DNA of 33,884 nucleotides from positions 1 to 33,884 of the forward strand of contig JAJTBD010000031.1 of the NCBI GenBank assembly GCA_021287075.1, written 5' to 3'. This document shows, one piece after another, positions 13,906 through 23,068 of this stretch (the stretch's first letter is position 1; every line of letters begins with the position of its first letter). Made by a program: the position numbers and the translations under genes. This DNA comes from Micrococcales bacterium. GTDB taxonomy: Bacteria; Actinomycetota; Actinomycetes; Actinomycetales; Dermatophilaceae. The notes under the pieces were generated by a model. The model was not told the origin of the DNA, did no database searches, and saw only the letters and a list, made by a program, of their open reading frames with translations.

Positions 13906-14952
13906 TCAGCGGCGCGGGTCGACGACGGTGATCCCGCCGCGCGCGGGTGGCCCGCCCAGGGCCAGCAGCGCGGCGGGCGCCTCGTCGAGCCCGACGGTCC
14001 CCCCGACGATCGCGTCGAGGGGTATGCCGCGTGCCACGAGCCCCAGCATGGCCGGGTAGTCCGCGGCCGCCAGCCCGTGCGTGCCGAGGACGCCCAGCTC
14101 CCAGCCGACGACGCGGTCCATCGGCAGGGGCGGGGTCGACTCGGGGCCGAGCAGCAGGCCGGCCTGGATGTGCCGGCCGCGCCGGCGCAGGCTGCGCACC
14201 GAGGCGACCGCTGTCGCCGGCGAGCCACAGGCGTCGATCGAGACGTGCGCGCCACCTGTCGTGGCCGCATGCACGGCCTCGCCGACCTGCTCTGGGGTGA
14301 GGCCGCGCGCGTCGACGAGCGCGTCGGCGCCGAGGCTGCGGGCGGTGGCGAGCGCCTCGTCGGCGACATCGACGGCGACGACCTGCGCGCCGAGGGCCTT
14401 GCCGATGAGCAGGGCCGAGAGCCCGACGCCGCCGGTGCCATGCACCGCGAGCCACTCCCCCTCGGCCAGTCCGCCCTGGATGGCGACCCCGCGATAGGCC
14501 GTGGCGAAGCGGCAGCCCAGCGATGCGGCCGCCGCGTCGCCGATCCCGTCGGGCAGCGCGACGAGGTTGAAGTCGGCGGCGTGCAGCGCGACCTGCTCGG
14601 CAAAGGAGCCCCAGTGGGTGAAGCCGGGCTGGGTCTGGGCGGGGCAGACCTGGGGGTCGCCGCCGCGGCATACGCCACAGGTGCCGCAGCCACAGACAAA
14701 GGGGGCGGTGACCCGGTCGCCGACCTGCCACCGGGTGACCTGGGGGCCGACCGCGGCGACCGTGCCGACCAGCTCGTGGCCGGGCACATGCGGCAGGGCG
14801 ACGGGGTCGTGGCCCATCCAGGCGTGCCAGTCGGAGCGGCACACCCCCGTCGCGGTCACCGCGACGACGACGCCATCGGGCGGACAGTCCGGCTCCGGCA
14901 CCTCGCGGACGACTGGTGGGGCACCGACCTCGTCATAGACCACTGCGCGCAT
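13906..14952 (-). CDS. Zinc-dependent alcohol dehydrogenase
   Basis: 348 residues from ATG 14952 (a TTG two codons upstream is an alternative). MDR-family enzyme. Catalytic-zinc ligands are visible as Cys in GVCRSDWHAW and GHE in HVPGHELVGTVAAVGP. The structural-zinc loop has four cysteines (FVCGCGTCGVCRGGDPQVC). The nucleotide-binding motif is GTGGVGLSAL near residue 170. NAD(P)-dependent oxidation of alcohols is the family role; the substrate is unknown. It is divergent from the KstD-like flavoprotein gene across 140 bases with no clear operator. Confidence 0.9.
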   Translation of the reverse strand: MRAVVYDEVGAPPVVREVPEPDCPPDGVVVAVTATGVCRSDWHAWMGHDPVALPHVPGHELVGTVAAVGPQVTRWQVGDRVTAPFVCGCGTCGVCRGGDPQVCPAQTQPGFTHWGSFAEQVALHAADFNLVALPDGIGDAAAASLGCRFATAYRGVAIQGGLAEGEWLAVHGTGGVGLSALLIGKALGAQVVAVDVADEALATARSLGADALVDARGLTPEQVGEAVHAATTGGAHVSIDACGSPATAVASVRSLRRRGRHIQAGLLLGPESTPPLPMDRVVGWELGVLGTHGLAAADYPAMLGLVARGIPLDAIVGGTVGLDEAPAALLALGGPPARGGITVVDPRR

Positions 14953-15092
14953 GGACAAGGCATACCACCGCGACCTCGTGCCACGGATCCGCTGCTCGCT
15001 CCGGGCGACGCCTTCCAGCCGGGGGCCGGGCGTGTTAGGACTGGACGAGCGACATCCCGGCCCCGCCGTGGGGCCACGCCGAGAGGAGCCCC

Positions 15093-16784
15093 ATGACCAC
15101 CGCGCCGCCCACCGGACCCACGGCCTCCGACACGACTGTCGACGTCCTCGTCATCGGCTCGGGGACGGGCATGGCCGCTGCGCTGGCCGCCCACGAGCTC
15201 GGCCTTTCGGCGCTCGTCGTCGAGAAGACAGCGCTGGTGGGCGGGTCCACCGCCCGCTCCGGCGGCGCGTTCTGGGTCCCCGGCAACGAGACGCTGCGCG
15301 CCGCCGGCGCGCCTGGCACGGACGAGTCGGCGGCGGCATACCTCGATGCGGTCGTCGGCGACTCCGCACCGGCCGAGCGCCGCCGCGCCTTCCTCGCCCA
15401 CGGACACGACGCCATCACGATGCTGACGCGCACGACCCCGATGACCTTCTTCTGGGCCAAGGGCTATTCGGACTACCACCCCGAGCAGCCGGGCGGCTCG
15501 GCCGTCGGCCGCACGTGCGAGTGCGAGCCGCTCGACGCCTCGGTCCTCGGGGACGAGCGCGGACGCCTGCGCGGCAGCGTGATGGAGGCGCCAATCCCGA
15601 TGCCGGTCACGGGCGCCGACTACAAGTGGATGAACCTCATGATGCGCAAGCCCGTCCAGGCGTGGCCCCGCATCATGCGGCGGGTGGTGCAGGGCGTCGG
15701 CGGGATGGCGCTCGGCCGCGAATACGTCGCGGGCGGCCAGGCGCTGGCCGCCGGGCTCTTCGCCGGGCTGATCCGGGCTGGCGTGCCTGTCTGGACGCGC
15801 GCCCCGCTCGTGGAGCTGACGCGCGACGGCGACCGGGTCACGGGCGCGGTGCTCGAGCAGGACGGGCGGCGCGTGACGGTGACCGCGCGTCGCGGGGTGG
15901 TCCTCGCGGCGGGTGGCTTCGACCACGCCGTGGACATGCGGCGCGAGCACCAGTCCCCGAGCCTGCGTGATGACCTCAGCCTCGGCGCCGAAGGCAACGT
16001 GGGTGACGGGATCCGTGCCGCGCAGCAGGTGGGCGCCGGGACGTCACTCATGCGCGAGTCGTGGTGGTTCCCGGCCGTCGCACCCCTCGGCGACGCCGCC
16101 CCTCAGGTGCTCCTCGCAGAGCGCTCCCTGCCCGGCTCGCTGATCGTCAACCAGGACGGCCAGCGCTTCCTCAACGAGGCGATGGACTACATGTCCTTCG
16201 GGCAGGAGATCCTGCGCCAGGAGGACGAGGGCCGACCGGTCACCGGCATGTGGCTCGTCTTCGACAAGAAGTACCGCTCCTCCTATCTGCTGGCCGGCGC
16301 GGTCTTCCCGGGCCAGGCGATCCCCAAGGCCTGGTATGCCGCGGGGGTCGCCGCCTCCGGGGACTCGCCGCGTGAGCTCGCCCAGGCGATGGGCGTCCCG
16401 CCCGAGGCACTTGAGGCGACGATCGGCCGCTTCAACCAGCTGGCCGCCGCAGGCGTGGACTCCGACTTCCGCCGGGGCCAGTCGGCCTACGACCGCTACT
16501 ACGGCGACCCCACCGTCACGCCCGACCCGAACCTGCGGCCGCTGGCCGGCCCGCTCCACGCGGTGCGCATGGTGCTCTCCGACCTCGGCACCTGCGGCGG
16601 CGTGACCGCCGACGACCGGGCGCGGGCCCTCACGCCCGACGGCGCGGTCATCCCGGGCCTCTATGCCATCGGCAACACCGCGGGCAACGCCTTCGGCTCC
16701 TCCTATCCCGGCGCGGGCGCCACCATCGGCGAGGGGCTCGTCTTCGGCTACATCGCCGCCCAGGACATCGCCGGGAGGCTCTGA
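15093..16784 (+). CDS. FAD-dependent 3-ketosteroid delta1-dehydrogenase-like enzyme
   Basis: 563 residues, ATG 15093 with GAGAGGAG upstream. FAD-binding Rossmann start VDVLVIGSGTGMAAALAAHE with GSGTGM at 22-27, a glutamate-containing VVEKTALVGGSTARSGG, a second FAD segment RRGVVLAAGGFDH, and the C-terminal SSYPGAGATIGEGLVFGYIAA typical of the KstD/fumarate-reductase flavoprotein family. KstD enzymes introduce a delta1 double bond into 3-ketosteroids; related family members act on other ketones. Length fits KstD. No other sterol-catabolism gene is nearby, so the steroid substrate is uncertain. Confidence 0.82.
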   Translation: MTTAPPTGPTASDTTVDVLVIGSGTGMAAALAAHELGLSALVVEKTALVGGSTARSGGAFWVPGNETLRAAGAPGTDESAAAYLDAVVGDSAPAERRRAFLAHGHDAITMLTRTTPMTFFWAKGYSDYHPEQPGGSAVGRTCECEPLDASVLGDERGRLRGSVMEAPIPMPVTGADYKWMNLMMRKPVQAWPRIMRRVVQGVGGMALGREYVAGGQALAAGLFAGLIRAGVPVWTRAPLVELTRDGDRVTGAVLEQDGRRVTVTARRGVVLAAGGFDHAVDMRREHQSPSLRDDLSLGAEGNVGDGIRAAQQVGAGTSLMRESWWFPAVAPLGDAAPQVLLAERSLPGSLIVNQDGQRFLNEAMDYMSFGQEILRQEDEGRPVTGMWLVFDKKYRSSYLLAGAVFPGQAIPKAWYAAGVAASGDSPRELAQAMGVPPEALEATIGRFNQLAAAGVDSDFRRGQSAYDRYYGDPTVTPDPNLRPLAGPLHAVRMVLSDLGTCGGVTADDRARALTPDGAVIPGLYAIGNTAGNAFGSSYPGAGATIGEGLVFGYIAAQDIAGRL

Positions 16785-16789
16785 GCCGA

Positions 16790-16813
16790 CCGCCGGGCAG
16801 CACCCGCCGGCGG
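16790..16813 (+). terminator. Probable terminator after the KstD-like gene
   Basis: CCGCCGG (16790-16796) and CCGGCGG (16807-16813) form a 7-bp GC stem six bases past the stop at 16784. No T-tract follows. Confidence 0.4.
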
Positions 16814-16924
16814 GGACAAAAGGCACAAACGTGACGTCGGCAACCATTTCGCGACGGAGGGCTGTTGCGGGTATGTACTTCTCGGTATGGTCCGCTCACC
16901 GACCACCCCCAGGGATGGAGCACC

Positions 16925-18982
16925 ATGGCCACCAGAGCCCCTCGCACGGTCGTCAACATCAGCCTGACCGACTCGTCCGGCGACTACGACACCGTCGTCA
17001 CCTTCCTGCGCCGCAAATACCGCATCGTGCGCATCGGCACCAACGGCGATGTCGCGGCGGCGTCGCGTCTGGTCGTCAAGTGGCGCGAGGAGGCCGACGC
17101 CTTCGCGATCAGCGGGCTGCACTCGGCCAAGGCGCTGGGCTTCTTCCGCACCGGGCCGTGGACGATCCACCGCGCCATCGAGCGGCTGACGGACGCGGCG
17201 GGCGACGTGCCGGTCACCACCGGCGGGCGGCTGACCGAGGTCCTCCAGGAGTGGGGGCTGCGCCGCATCCACGCCGAGATGCCCGGCTATTTCACCAACG
17301 CGCGCACCGTCGTCCTCGGCCACGGCAACCACAGCCGCGCGGTCGAGGTGCTGCACGAGCACACCGCCAACATCGACTTCACCGACCCCAGCCTGCGGGT
17401 CGAGTCCTCAGCGGTGATGCAGCTCAACCCCTTCCTCTCCCAGTCCCTCGCCCTGACCAAGCTCTCCTCCCGCCTGATCCCCGGGCCGGTCCTGTCACAG
17501 ATGCAAGTCCAGTCCGAGCAGCTCAGCGCCAGCCTCGCCCGCAAGGCCGCCCGGTCGGCGGACCTGATCATCGGCACTCCCGTCGAGCTCGCGGCATTCG
17601 ACCTGCCCGAGCTGGCCGGCAAGACCGTGGCGACCACGGCCATCAGCGACGCCCAGCTCGAGGAGCTCGCCGCCAAGGGCGTCGACCTCGTCCTCGACCC
17701 GGTGCCGCAGCCCTTCGACGTGACGGTCGTGGCGGCCACGCTCGAGGCGATGATGCTGCTCGCCCTGCCCACAGGCGAGGAGCTCGACGACGGCGCGATG
17801 CTGGAGATGATCACCCGGGCCCGGCTCGAGCCGCGCTCGATCTATCCGGCCGGCCCCAAACGCAAGAGCCGCTTCGCCTTCGTCATCCACCCGCTCTCGC
17901 GCGACTTCTTCCACAAGGTCGAGCCGATGGGCACGATCAGCCAGGTGCCCGGGCTGGGCGGCATCGTCGAGAAGGCCGCGGCGATGGCGCCGCCCTTCGT
18001 CTACAGCCATGTCACCGGCATCAAGTCTCCGACCGGCGCCGAGGCCGAGGGCTGGCTGCTGGCGGTCGGCGGCACCCCCAAGGAGCTGCTCTCGCACAGC
18101 CCCGAGTTCACCTACAACCGCCTCCTCGAGGCCGCCGACATCGCCCAGCGCCTCGGCGCCCAGATCATGGGGCTCGGCGCCTTCACCAAGGTCGTCGGCG
18201 ACGCCGGCATCACCGTGGCAAAGAAAGCCCCGCTGCCCATCACCACCGGCAACTCCTACAGCGCATCGGGCGCCCTGTGGGCCGCCGCCGACGCCGTGCG
18301 CAAGCTCGACATCTCCGAGGTCGACAAGGACGGCCACATCAAGGCCAAGGCCATGGTCGTCGGCGCCACCGGCTCGATCGGGTCGGTCTGCGCCCGGCTG
18401 CTCGCGCTCGTGGCCGACGAGGTCTGGCTGGTCTCCCCCGAGACGGCCAAGCTGCTCGCCCTCAAGCAGGAGATCGAGGACGAGAACCCGCGCGCCACCG
18501 TGCACTGCGCGGCCAAGCCCGACCGGGCCCTGCGCCACATGGACGTCATCGTCACCGCGACCTCCGCCGGCGGCAAGAAGGTCCTCGACATCATGGACGT
18601 CAAGCCCGGCGCGGTCATCACCGATGTCGCCCGCCCGCTCGACCTCTCCGCCGAGGACGTCGCCAAGCGCCCCGACGTGCTCGTCATCGAGTCGGGCGAG
18701 GTCGTGCTGCCCGGCGAGGACGTGCGGATGAAGAGCATCGGTCTGCCCAAGGGCGTGGTCTATGCCTGCCTCGCCGAGACCGTCGTCCTCGCGCTCGAGG
18801 GCCGCTATGAGCCCTTCACCGTCGGCCGCGCCATCGAGTGGGAGAAGGTCCGCGAGATCTATCGCCTCGGCCTCAAGCACGGCATGGGCCTGGCCACGAT
18901 CTCCGGCGTCAACGGGGTCTTCACCGATGCCGACTTCGACCGGGTCAGGGAGCTGGCCCTGGCTGCCAGAGAAGGGAACTGA
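16925..18982 (+). CDS. Acyl-ACP-reductase-like dehydrogenase with N-terminal extension
   Basis: 685 residues from ATG 16925 (GGGATGGAG upstream; the frame is open to 16865). The C-terminal half, from about residue 315, aligns by eye with long-chain acyl-ACP reductases of cyanobacteria (AAR): LGAFTKVVG then ITTGNSYSASGALWA, a nucleotide motif VVGATGSIGSV near 480, and YACLAETVVLALEGRYEPF. The last corresponds to the AAR segment ACFAEAMLLDFEG that I recall carrying the catalytic cysteine (here Cys615). The family reduces fatty acyl thioesters to aldehydes. The N-terminal 300 residues have no counterpart in AAR and no motif I recognise. An SDR gene follows after 3 bases, so the two probably act in sequence on acyl/aldehyde/alcohol substrates. 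Confidence 0.75.
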   Translation: MATRAPRTVVNISLTDSSGDYDTVVTFLRRKYRIVRIGTNGDVAAASRLVVKWREEADAFAISGLHSAKALGFFRTGPWTIHRAIERLTDAAGDVPVTTGGRLTEVLQEWGLRRIHAEMPGYFTNARTVVLGHGNHSRAVEVLHEHTANIDFTDPSLRVESSAVMQLNPFLSQSLALTKLSSRLIPGPVLSQMQVQSEQLSASLARKAARSADLIIGTPVELAAFDLPELAGKTVATTAISDAQLEELAAKGVDLVLDPVPQPFDVTVVAATLEAMMLLALPTGEELDDGAMLEMITRARLEPRSIYPAGPKRKSRFAFVIHPLSRDFFHKVEPMGTISQVPGLGGIVEKAAAMAPPFVYSHVTGIKSPTGAEAEGWLLAVGGTPKELLSHSPEFTYNRLLEAADIAQRLGAQIMGLGAFTKVVGDAGITVAKKAPLPITTGNSYSASGALWAAADAVRKLDISEVDKDGHIKAKAMVVGATGSIGSVCARLLALVADEVWLVSPETAKLLALKQEIEDENPRATVHCAAKPDRALRHMDVIVTATSAGGKKVLDIMDVKPGAVITDVARPLDLSAEDVAKRPDVLVIESGEVVLPGEDVRMKSIGLPKGVVYACLAETVVLALEGRYEPFTVGRAIEWEKVREIYRLGLKHGMGLATISGVNGVFTDADFDRVRELALAAREGN

Positions 18983-18985
18983 GCC

Positions 18986-19819
18986 ATGGAATCCGTCTCC
19001 GGCCTGCGGGTGCTCGTCACGGGCGCCGCGATGGGCCTCGGCCGGCTCTTCGTCGAGCGGGCGATCAAGGAGGGCGCCGCCAGCGTCGTCATGTGGGATG
19101 TCAACGAGGGCGCCCTCAACACGGCGGCCGACGACCTGGGCGCCACCCCCGACCAGGTCCTCTCGCACGTCGTCGACGTGCGCGACCTCGACCAGATCCG
19201 GTGGGCCGCCGACGACGTGCGCGAGAGCATCGGCGGCGTCGACGTCGTCATCAACAACGCGGGCGTCGTGCGCGGCAACCGCTACTTCTGGGAGACCGAC
19301 GTCGAGACAGACGCCCGCTTCACGATGGAGGTCAACGCGCTCGCCCCGATGTATGTCGCGCGCGAGTTCCTCCCCGGCATGATCGAGGCCGGCCGACCCG
19401 CCCGCCTCGTGACGATCGCCTCCGCGGCCGGGCTCACCTCCAACCCGCGCATGGCGGCGTATGCCGCGTCGAAGTGGGCGGCGATCGGCTGGTCCGACTC
19501 GGTGCGGCTCGAGCTCGAGCAGGCCGGCCACGACCACGTCAGGGTCACGACCGTCTGCCCCTACTACACCAAGACCGGCATGTTCGACGGCGCCCGCTCC
19601 GCTCCCCTGCTGCCGCTGCTGGAGCCCGACGATGTCGTCAGGCAGTCGTGGTCGGCCATGCTGGCCGGCAAGCCCATGCTCGTGATGCCCCAGACGGTGC
19701 TGCTCAGCGAGACGATGAAGGGCATCCTCCCGACGGGCTGGCGCGACTTCGTCGCCGGCCGCCTCGGGATCTATCACACGATGGACGACTTCACCGGTCG
19801 GCCCGACCAGCAGCGCTGA
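18986..19819 (+). CDS. Short-chain dehydrogenase/reductase, partner of the acyl reductase
   Basis: 277 residues, ATG 18986, 3 bases after the previous stop; GAAGGGAA overlaps the end of the upstream gene. Classical SDR: cofactor motif TGAAMGLG (12-19), NNAG (90-93), and catalytic Ser146, Tyr159 and Lys163 in YAASK. Asp38 after the second strand favours NAD(H) over NADP(H). The C-terminal region (KPMLVMPQTVLLSETMKGIL) resembles the RDH10/DHRS retinol or fatty-alcohol type of SDR. With the acyl-reductase-like neighbour, interconversion of long-chain aldehyde and alcohol is a reasonable inference. Confidence 0.85.
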   Translation: MESVSGLRVLVTGAAMGLGRLFVERAIKEGAASVVMWDVNEGALNTAADDLGATPDQVLSHVVDVRDLDQIRWAADDVRESIGGVDVVINNAGVVRGNRYFWETDVETDARFTMEVNALAPMYVAREFLPGMIEAGRPARLVTIASAAGLTSNPRMAAYAASKWAAIGWSDSVRLELEQAGHDHVRVTTVCPYYTKTGMFDGARSAPLLPLLEPDDVVRQSWSAMLAGKPMLVMPQTVLLSETMKGILPTGWRDFVAGRLGIYHTMDDFTGRPDQQR

Positions 19820-19904
19820 CCGACCACGGGGCCGCCGCCCACCCCGCAGGCCTTCCCACCCAAAGGGGGTACGCCGCGAGAGAGTCGCCTGCCAAGGTGG
19901 AGGG

Positions 19905-20555
19905 GTGAGCGAGACCGTCCTGCTCCACTTCCCCTTCACCGGGCGATGGCGCACTGAGAACTCCCCGGCCGACCGGGTGCCCAGCCATGGCTCCGACGCC
20001 TTCGGCACGAGGTATGCCGTGGACTTCGTCGCGGTGGACGCTCACGGCCGCTCGGGGCCGAGGTCCTGGCGGACCCACCTCGCGACCGAGCCGCCGCAGA
20101 CCTATCTCGGCTTCGGCGCGACGGTCCTCAGCCCTGGCGACGGGCAGGTCGTCGACGTCCACGACGGTGAGCCCGACCACGCCGGGCGGCGCTCCCCACT
20201 GACGCTCGCGGCATACCTCCTCACCCAGGGGCGGCGAGCGCGAGGCGGCGCAGACAGCCTCGCCGGCAACCACATCTCCATCGAGCTGGGCGCCGGCCGG
20301 ATCGTCACGCTGTGCCACCTCCGGCGCGGCTCGATCACCGTGCGGGCCGGGCAGCGGGTGGGCGTCGGCGAGCCGATCGCCGAGTGCGGCAACTCCGGCA
20401 ACAGCACCGAGCCGCACATCCACGTGCAGGTCAACGACGGTCTCGACGTGGCCACCGACCACGCGCTGCCGATGGCCTTCGTCGGTGCCGGCGGACCGGC
20501 GTCGGGGTGGATGCCGCGGGGGCGCGAGATCGTCCACGTGCCCCCGCTCGGCTGA
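19905..20555 (+). CDS. M23 (LytM-type) peptidase-like protein without signal peptide
   Basis: 216 residues, GTG 19905 after AAGGTGGAGG. The LytM zinc-site pattern is present: His28 and Asp40 in HGSDAFGTRYAVDF, and H171-x-H173 in EPHIHVQV. A lysostaphin-like GDGQVVDVHDG and GNHISIELGAGRIVTLCHL lie between. M23 enzymes cleave peptidoglycan cross-bridges outside the membrane. Here there is no signal peptide, membrane anchor or cell-wall domain; the protein starts MSETVLLHFPFTGRW. It may be cytoplasmic, exported by another route, or a non-hydrolytic relative. Confidence 0.8.
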   Translation: MSETVLLHFPFTGRWRTENSPADRVPSHGSDAFGTRYAVDFVAVDAHGRSGPRSWRTHLATEPPQTYLGFGATVLSPGDGQVVDVHDGEPDHAGRRSPLTLAAYLLTQGRRARGGADSLAGNHISIELGAGRIVTLCHLRRGSITVRAGQRVGVGEPIAECGNSGNSTEPHIHVQVNDGLDVATDHALPMAFVGAGGPASGWMPRGREIVHVPPLG

Positions 20556-20663
20556 CCGTCACCGCCCACCCGCCGCTGTTGAACCGACGCTCAGAAGGGA
20601 GCGTGGCGACTGTCACGGGGCGGTCTCGGCGGAACCCCGCCGCTCGCGCGCGTTGAGGGCTAG

Positions 20664-20753
20664 GTTCTAAGAACGGGAGATTTGCACCCGTTCGCCGGAA
20701 GCCGGCACCAGGCCGGCCCGCAAGGACCGACGCAAGTGAGAGGACTGAGGTGA
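20664..20753 (+). promoter_or_regulatory. Promoter/leader region of the PEP carboxykinase gene
   Basis: GTTCT-A-AGAAC (20664-20674) is an imperfect palindrome overlapping a possible -10 box TAGGTT (20661-20666). The leader downstream can form GCCGGC-ACCAG-GCCGGC (20701-20717). GAGAGG then precedes ATG 20754 by 10 bases. No known riboswitch class recognised. Confidence 0.35.
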
Positions 20754-22589
20754 ATGGCTGACGTGGAGGCAGTGCTCGACGCTGCTGGCCTGACCAACCC
20801 TGCCGTGCGCGAGTACGTGACCTATTGGGCCGGGGTCACCGAGCCCGACAAGATCGAGGTCGTCAGTGCCGCCGATGACGCACGGCTGATCCAGGAGTCG
20901 CTCGATGCCGGCGAGATCCTGCCGGCCGGCGAGGGACGCTACTACTCCCGCTCCTACTGGAAGGACACCGCACGCTCCGAGGAGCGCACGATCGTCGCGA
21001 CCAAGCGGGAGAGCGACCGCGGCGTCTACAACAACTGGCGCTCGTCCGAGGAGATGGTCCCCAAGCTCACCGAGCTGATGCGGGGCAAGTCCAAGGGCAA
21101 GACGATGTATGTCATCCCCTACCTCATGTCGCCTCCCGGCTCGCCGCTCGAGGAGTTCGCGGCCGGCATCGAGCTGACCGACAACCGCACCGTCGTGCTC
21201 CACATGATCCGCATGGCGCGGGTCGGCGTCGACCTCATCAACAACCTCGAGAAGCCCGACTCCTTCGTGCGCGCCGTGCACGTCACCGGTGACCTCGAGA
21301 ACCTCGGCCAGGGCACCGACAAGGACGAGCGCTACTTCGTCACCGTCGCCGACGACCGCACGATCCTCCACTACGGCAGCTCGTACGGCGGCAACGCGCT
21401 CCTCGGCAAGATCGCCCACGGTCTGCGCCAGGCGGCATACGACGGCTGGGTCTCGCGCAAGTTCCTGTCCGAGCAGTTCATGCTCATCGGCATCCACGAC
21501 AAGGAGACCGGCAAGGACTACCACATCGCCGGTGGCTTCCCCTCCGCCTCGGGCAAGACCAACCTGGCCATGATGCTCGCCCCCGACGCCCTCGGCGACC
21601 GCTACTACGTCTCCTTCTATGGCGACGACATCGCGTGGCTGTGGGTCGGCGACGACGGCAAGCTCTATGGCATGAACCCGGAGAACGGCGTCTTCGGTGT
21701 CGCCAAGGACACCAACGAGACGACCAACCCCACGGCCCTGAAGTCGGTCGAGGAGGGCACCCAGGTCCTGTTCACCAACATCGCCTACAACGAGAAGACC
21801 CACGAGGTCTGGTGGGAGGGCAAGACCAAGGAGCCGCCGGCCGACACCGACGGCTGGGTCGACTGGAAGGGCAACAAGATCTCGGAGCGCTCCGCGGAGT
21901 CCAAGGGCGAGCCGTGGGCACACCCCAACAGCCGCTTCACGACGACGCTGGCACGCGTGCCCAACATCGCCTCCGACTTCGAGGACCCCAAGGGTGTGCC
22001 GATCGACGGCATCATCTTCGGTGGCCGCACCCGCGACCGCGAGCCGCTGATCCGCGCGATCGACGACCTGGCCGAGGGCGTCTACGACGGCCTGACGCTG
22101 GGCGCCGAGGCGACCTTCGCCGCAGAGGGCGTCGAGGGACAGCTGCGCTACGACCCGATGTCGATGCGTCCGTTCATGTCCTACCCCGAGGGCGACTACG
22201 CGGAGGCGTGGATGCGGATCGTCGGCGCCGCCACGGAGCAGCCGGTCTTCGCCCACGTCAACTGGTTCCAGCGTGACCCCGAGGACGGGCACTTCCTGTG
22301 GCCGGGATACCGCGAGAACCTCCGTCCGCTCCTGTGGCTGATGCAGTACAAGAACGGCGAGGTCAAGGGCAACCGCACTGCCGTGGGCGTCATCCCCACG
22401 CAGGAGGAGCTCAACATGGAGGGTCTCGAGATCGACCAGAAGGATCTCGACACCATCCTGTCCATCGACAAGGAGCGCTGGCAGCAGGAGATGGGCTTCC
22501 GCAAGGCCCACCTCGAGGCGTTCACCAACCTGCCCGAGGAGATCTGGGAGGCCCACAACCGGGTCGAGAAGGATCTCAACGAGTCCTGA
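20754..22589 (+). CDS. pckG: Phosphoenolpyruvate carboxykinase (GTP)
   Basis: 611 residues, normal length for the GTP family. It converts oxaloacetate plus GTP to PEP, CO2 and GDP, the entry to gluconeogenesis. Visible signatures: SYGGNALLGK, the kinase-1 P-loop GFPSASGKTNLAM, GDDIAW (metal binding), AHPNSRF, IIFGGR, MRPF and FAHVNWF. Many aligned positions differ from the common bacterial/animal form, and the P-loop has Ser266 where the usual FPSACGKTN has a reactive cysteine. It may therefore belong to a divergent subgroup. A strong terminator follows 12 bases after the stop. Confidence 0.93.
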   Translation: MADVEAVLDAAGLTNPAVREYVTYWAGVTEPDKIEVVSAADDARLIQESLDAGEILPAGEGRYYSRSYWKDTARSEERTIVATKRESDRGVYNNWRSSEEMVPKLTELMRGKSKGKTMYVIPYLMSPPGSPLEEFAAGIELTDNRTVVLHMIRMARVGVDLINNLEKPDSFVRAVHVTGDLENLGQGTDKDERYFVTVADDRTILHYGSSYGGNALLGKIAHGLRQAAYDGWVSRKFLSEQFMLIGIHDKETGKDYHIAGGFPSASGKTNLAMMLAPDALGDRYYVSFYGDDIAWLWVGDDGKLYGMNPENGVFGVAKDTNETTNPTALKSVEEGTQVLFTNIAYNEKTHEVWWEGKTKEPPADTDGWVDWKGNKISERSAESKGEPWAHPNSRFTTTLARVPNIASDFEDPKGVPIDGIIFGGRTRDREPLIRAIDDLAEGVYDGLTLGAEATFAAEGVEGQLRYDPMSMRPFMSYPEGDYAEAWMRIVGAATEQPVFAHVNWFQRDPEDGHFLWPGYRENLRPLLWLMQYKNGEVKGNRTAVGVIPTQEELNMEGLEIDQKDLDTILSIDKERWQQEMGFRKAHLEAFTNLPEEIWEAHNRVEKDLNES

Positions 22590-22601
22590 GCTCGTGTGGA
22601 T

Positions 22602-22640
22602 CGGACCGCCCGTCGCCCCTCTGGGGAGGCGGGCGGTCCG
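22602..22640 (+). terminator. Intrinsic-type terminator of pckG
   Basis: CGGACCGCCCG (22602-22612) pairs perfectly with CGGGCGGTCCG (22630-22640). An inner CCCC/GGGG pair extends the stem. It stands just past the pckG stop. The T-tract is poor. A GTATGCCGCG copy follows at 22651. Confidence 0.75.
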
Positions 22641-22714
22641 CCATCTAGGGGTATGCCGCGCGGCCGGCGGTCGATAACGTCGAGGGACCAGCCGCCCGGG
22701 ACAGGGAGCCAGCC

Positions 22715-23068
22715 ATGCGAGTCGTCAACATCATCGCCGACCTCGAGGTCGATGACATCCAGTCCGCCCGTGGCTTCTATGCCGACTATCTGGGCCTGTC
22801 GACGCAGGAGTTCAACCTGGGCTGGGTGGCCCGCTTCACCTCACCGGAGACCGGCGCGCACCTCCAGGTCCTGACCCGCGACGCCACCGCGCCGGCGAGG
22901 CCGGTGATCTCGGTGCAGGTCGACGATGTCGACGAGGCGTATGCCCTTGCGAGAGAGCGCGGCTATGAGATCGTCCACCCGCTGACCGACGAGGAGTGGG
23001 GCGTGCGGCGCTTTTTTGTGCGGGCGCCCGACGGCAACCTGCTCAACGTCCTCCAGCACCGGGTCTGA
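22715..23068 (+). CDS. VOC-superfamily protein
   Basis: 117 residues, ATG 22715 with ACAGGGAG upstream. Two VOC half-modules: ADLEVDDIQSARGFYADYLG and VDDVDEAYALARERGYEIVHP, ending VRAPDGNLLNVLQH. The final Asp/Asn and His are typical glyoxalase/bleomycin-resistance positions, but the first metal ligand is not obvious, so it may be a binding protein. Its 3' end overlaps the convergent TetR gene by 26 bases. Confidence 0.85.
   Translation: MRVVNIIADLEVDDIQSARGFYADYLGLSTQEFNLGWVARFTSPETGAHLQVLTRDATAPARPVISVQVDDVDEAYALARERGYEIVHPLTDEEWGVRRFFVRAPDGNLLNVLQHRV

Noticed and set aside
17495..20008. 837-codon minus-strand frame opposite the acyl-reductase and SDR genes
   Set aside because: Complementary frame of two genes with recognisable active sites; no ribosome-binding site and low-complexity composition.
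20667..22556. 629-codon minus-strand frame opposite pckG
   Set aside because: Pure complement of a conserved enzyme gene; no independent evidence of coding.
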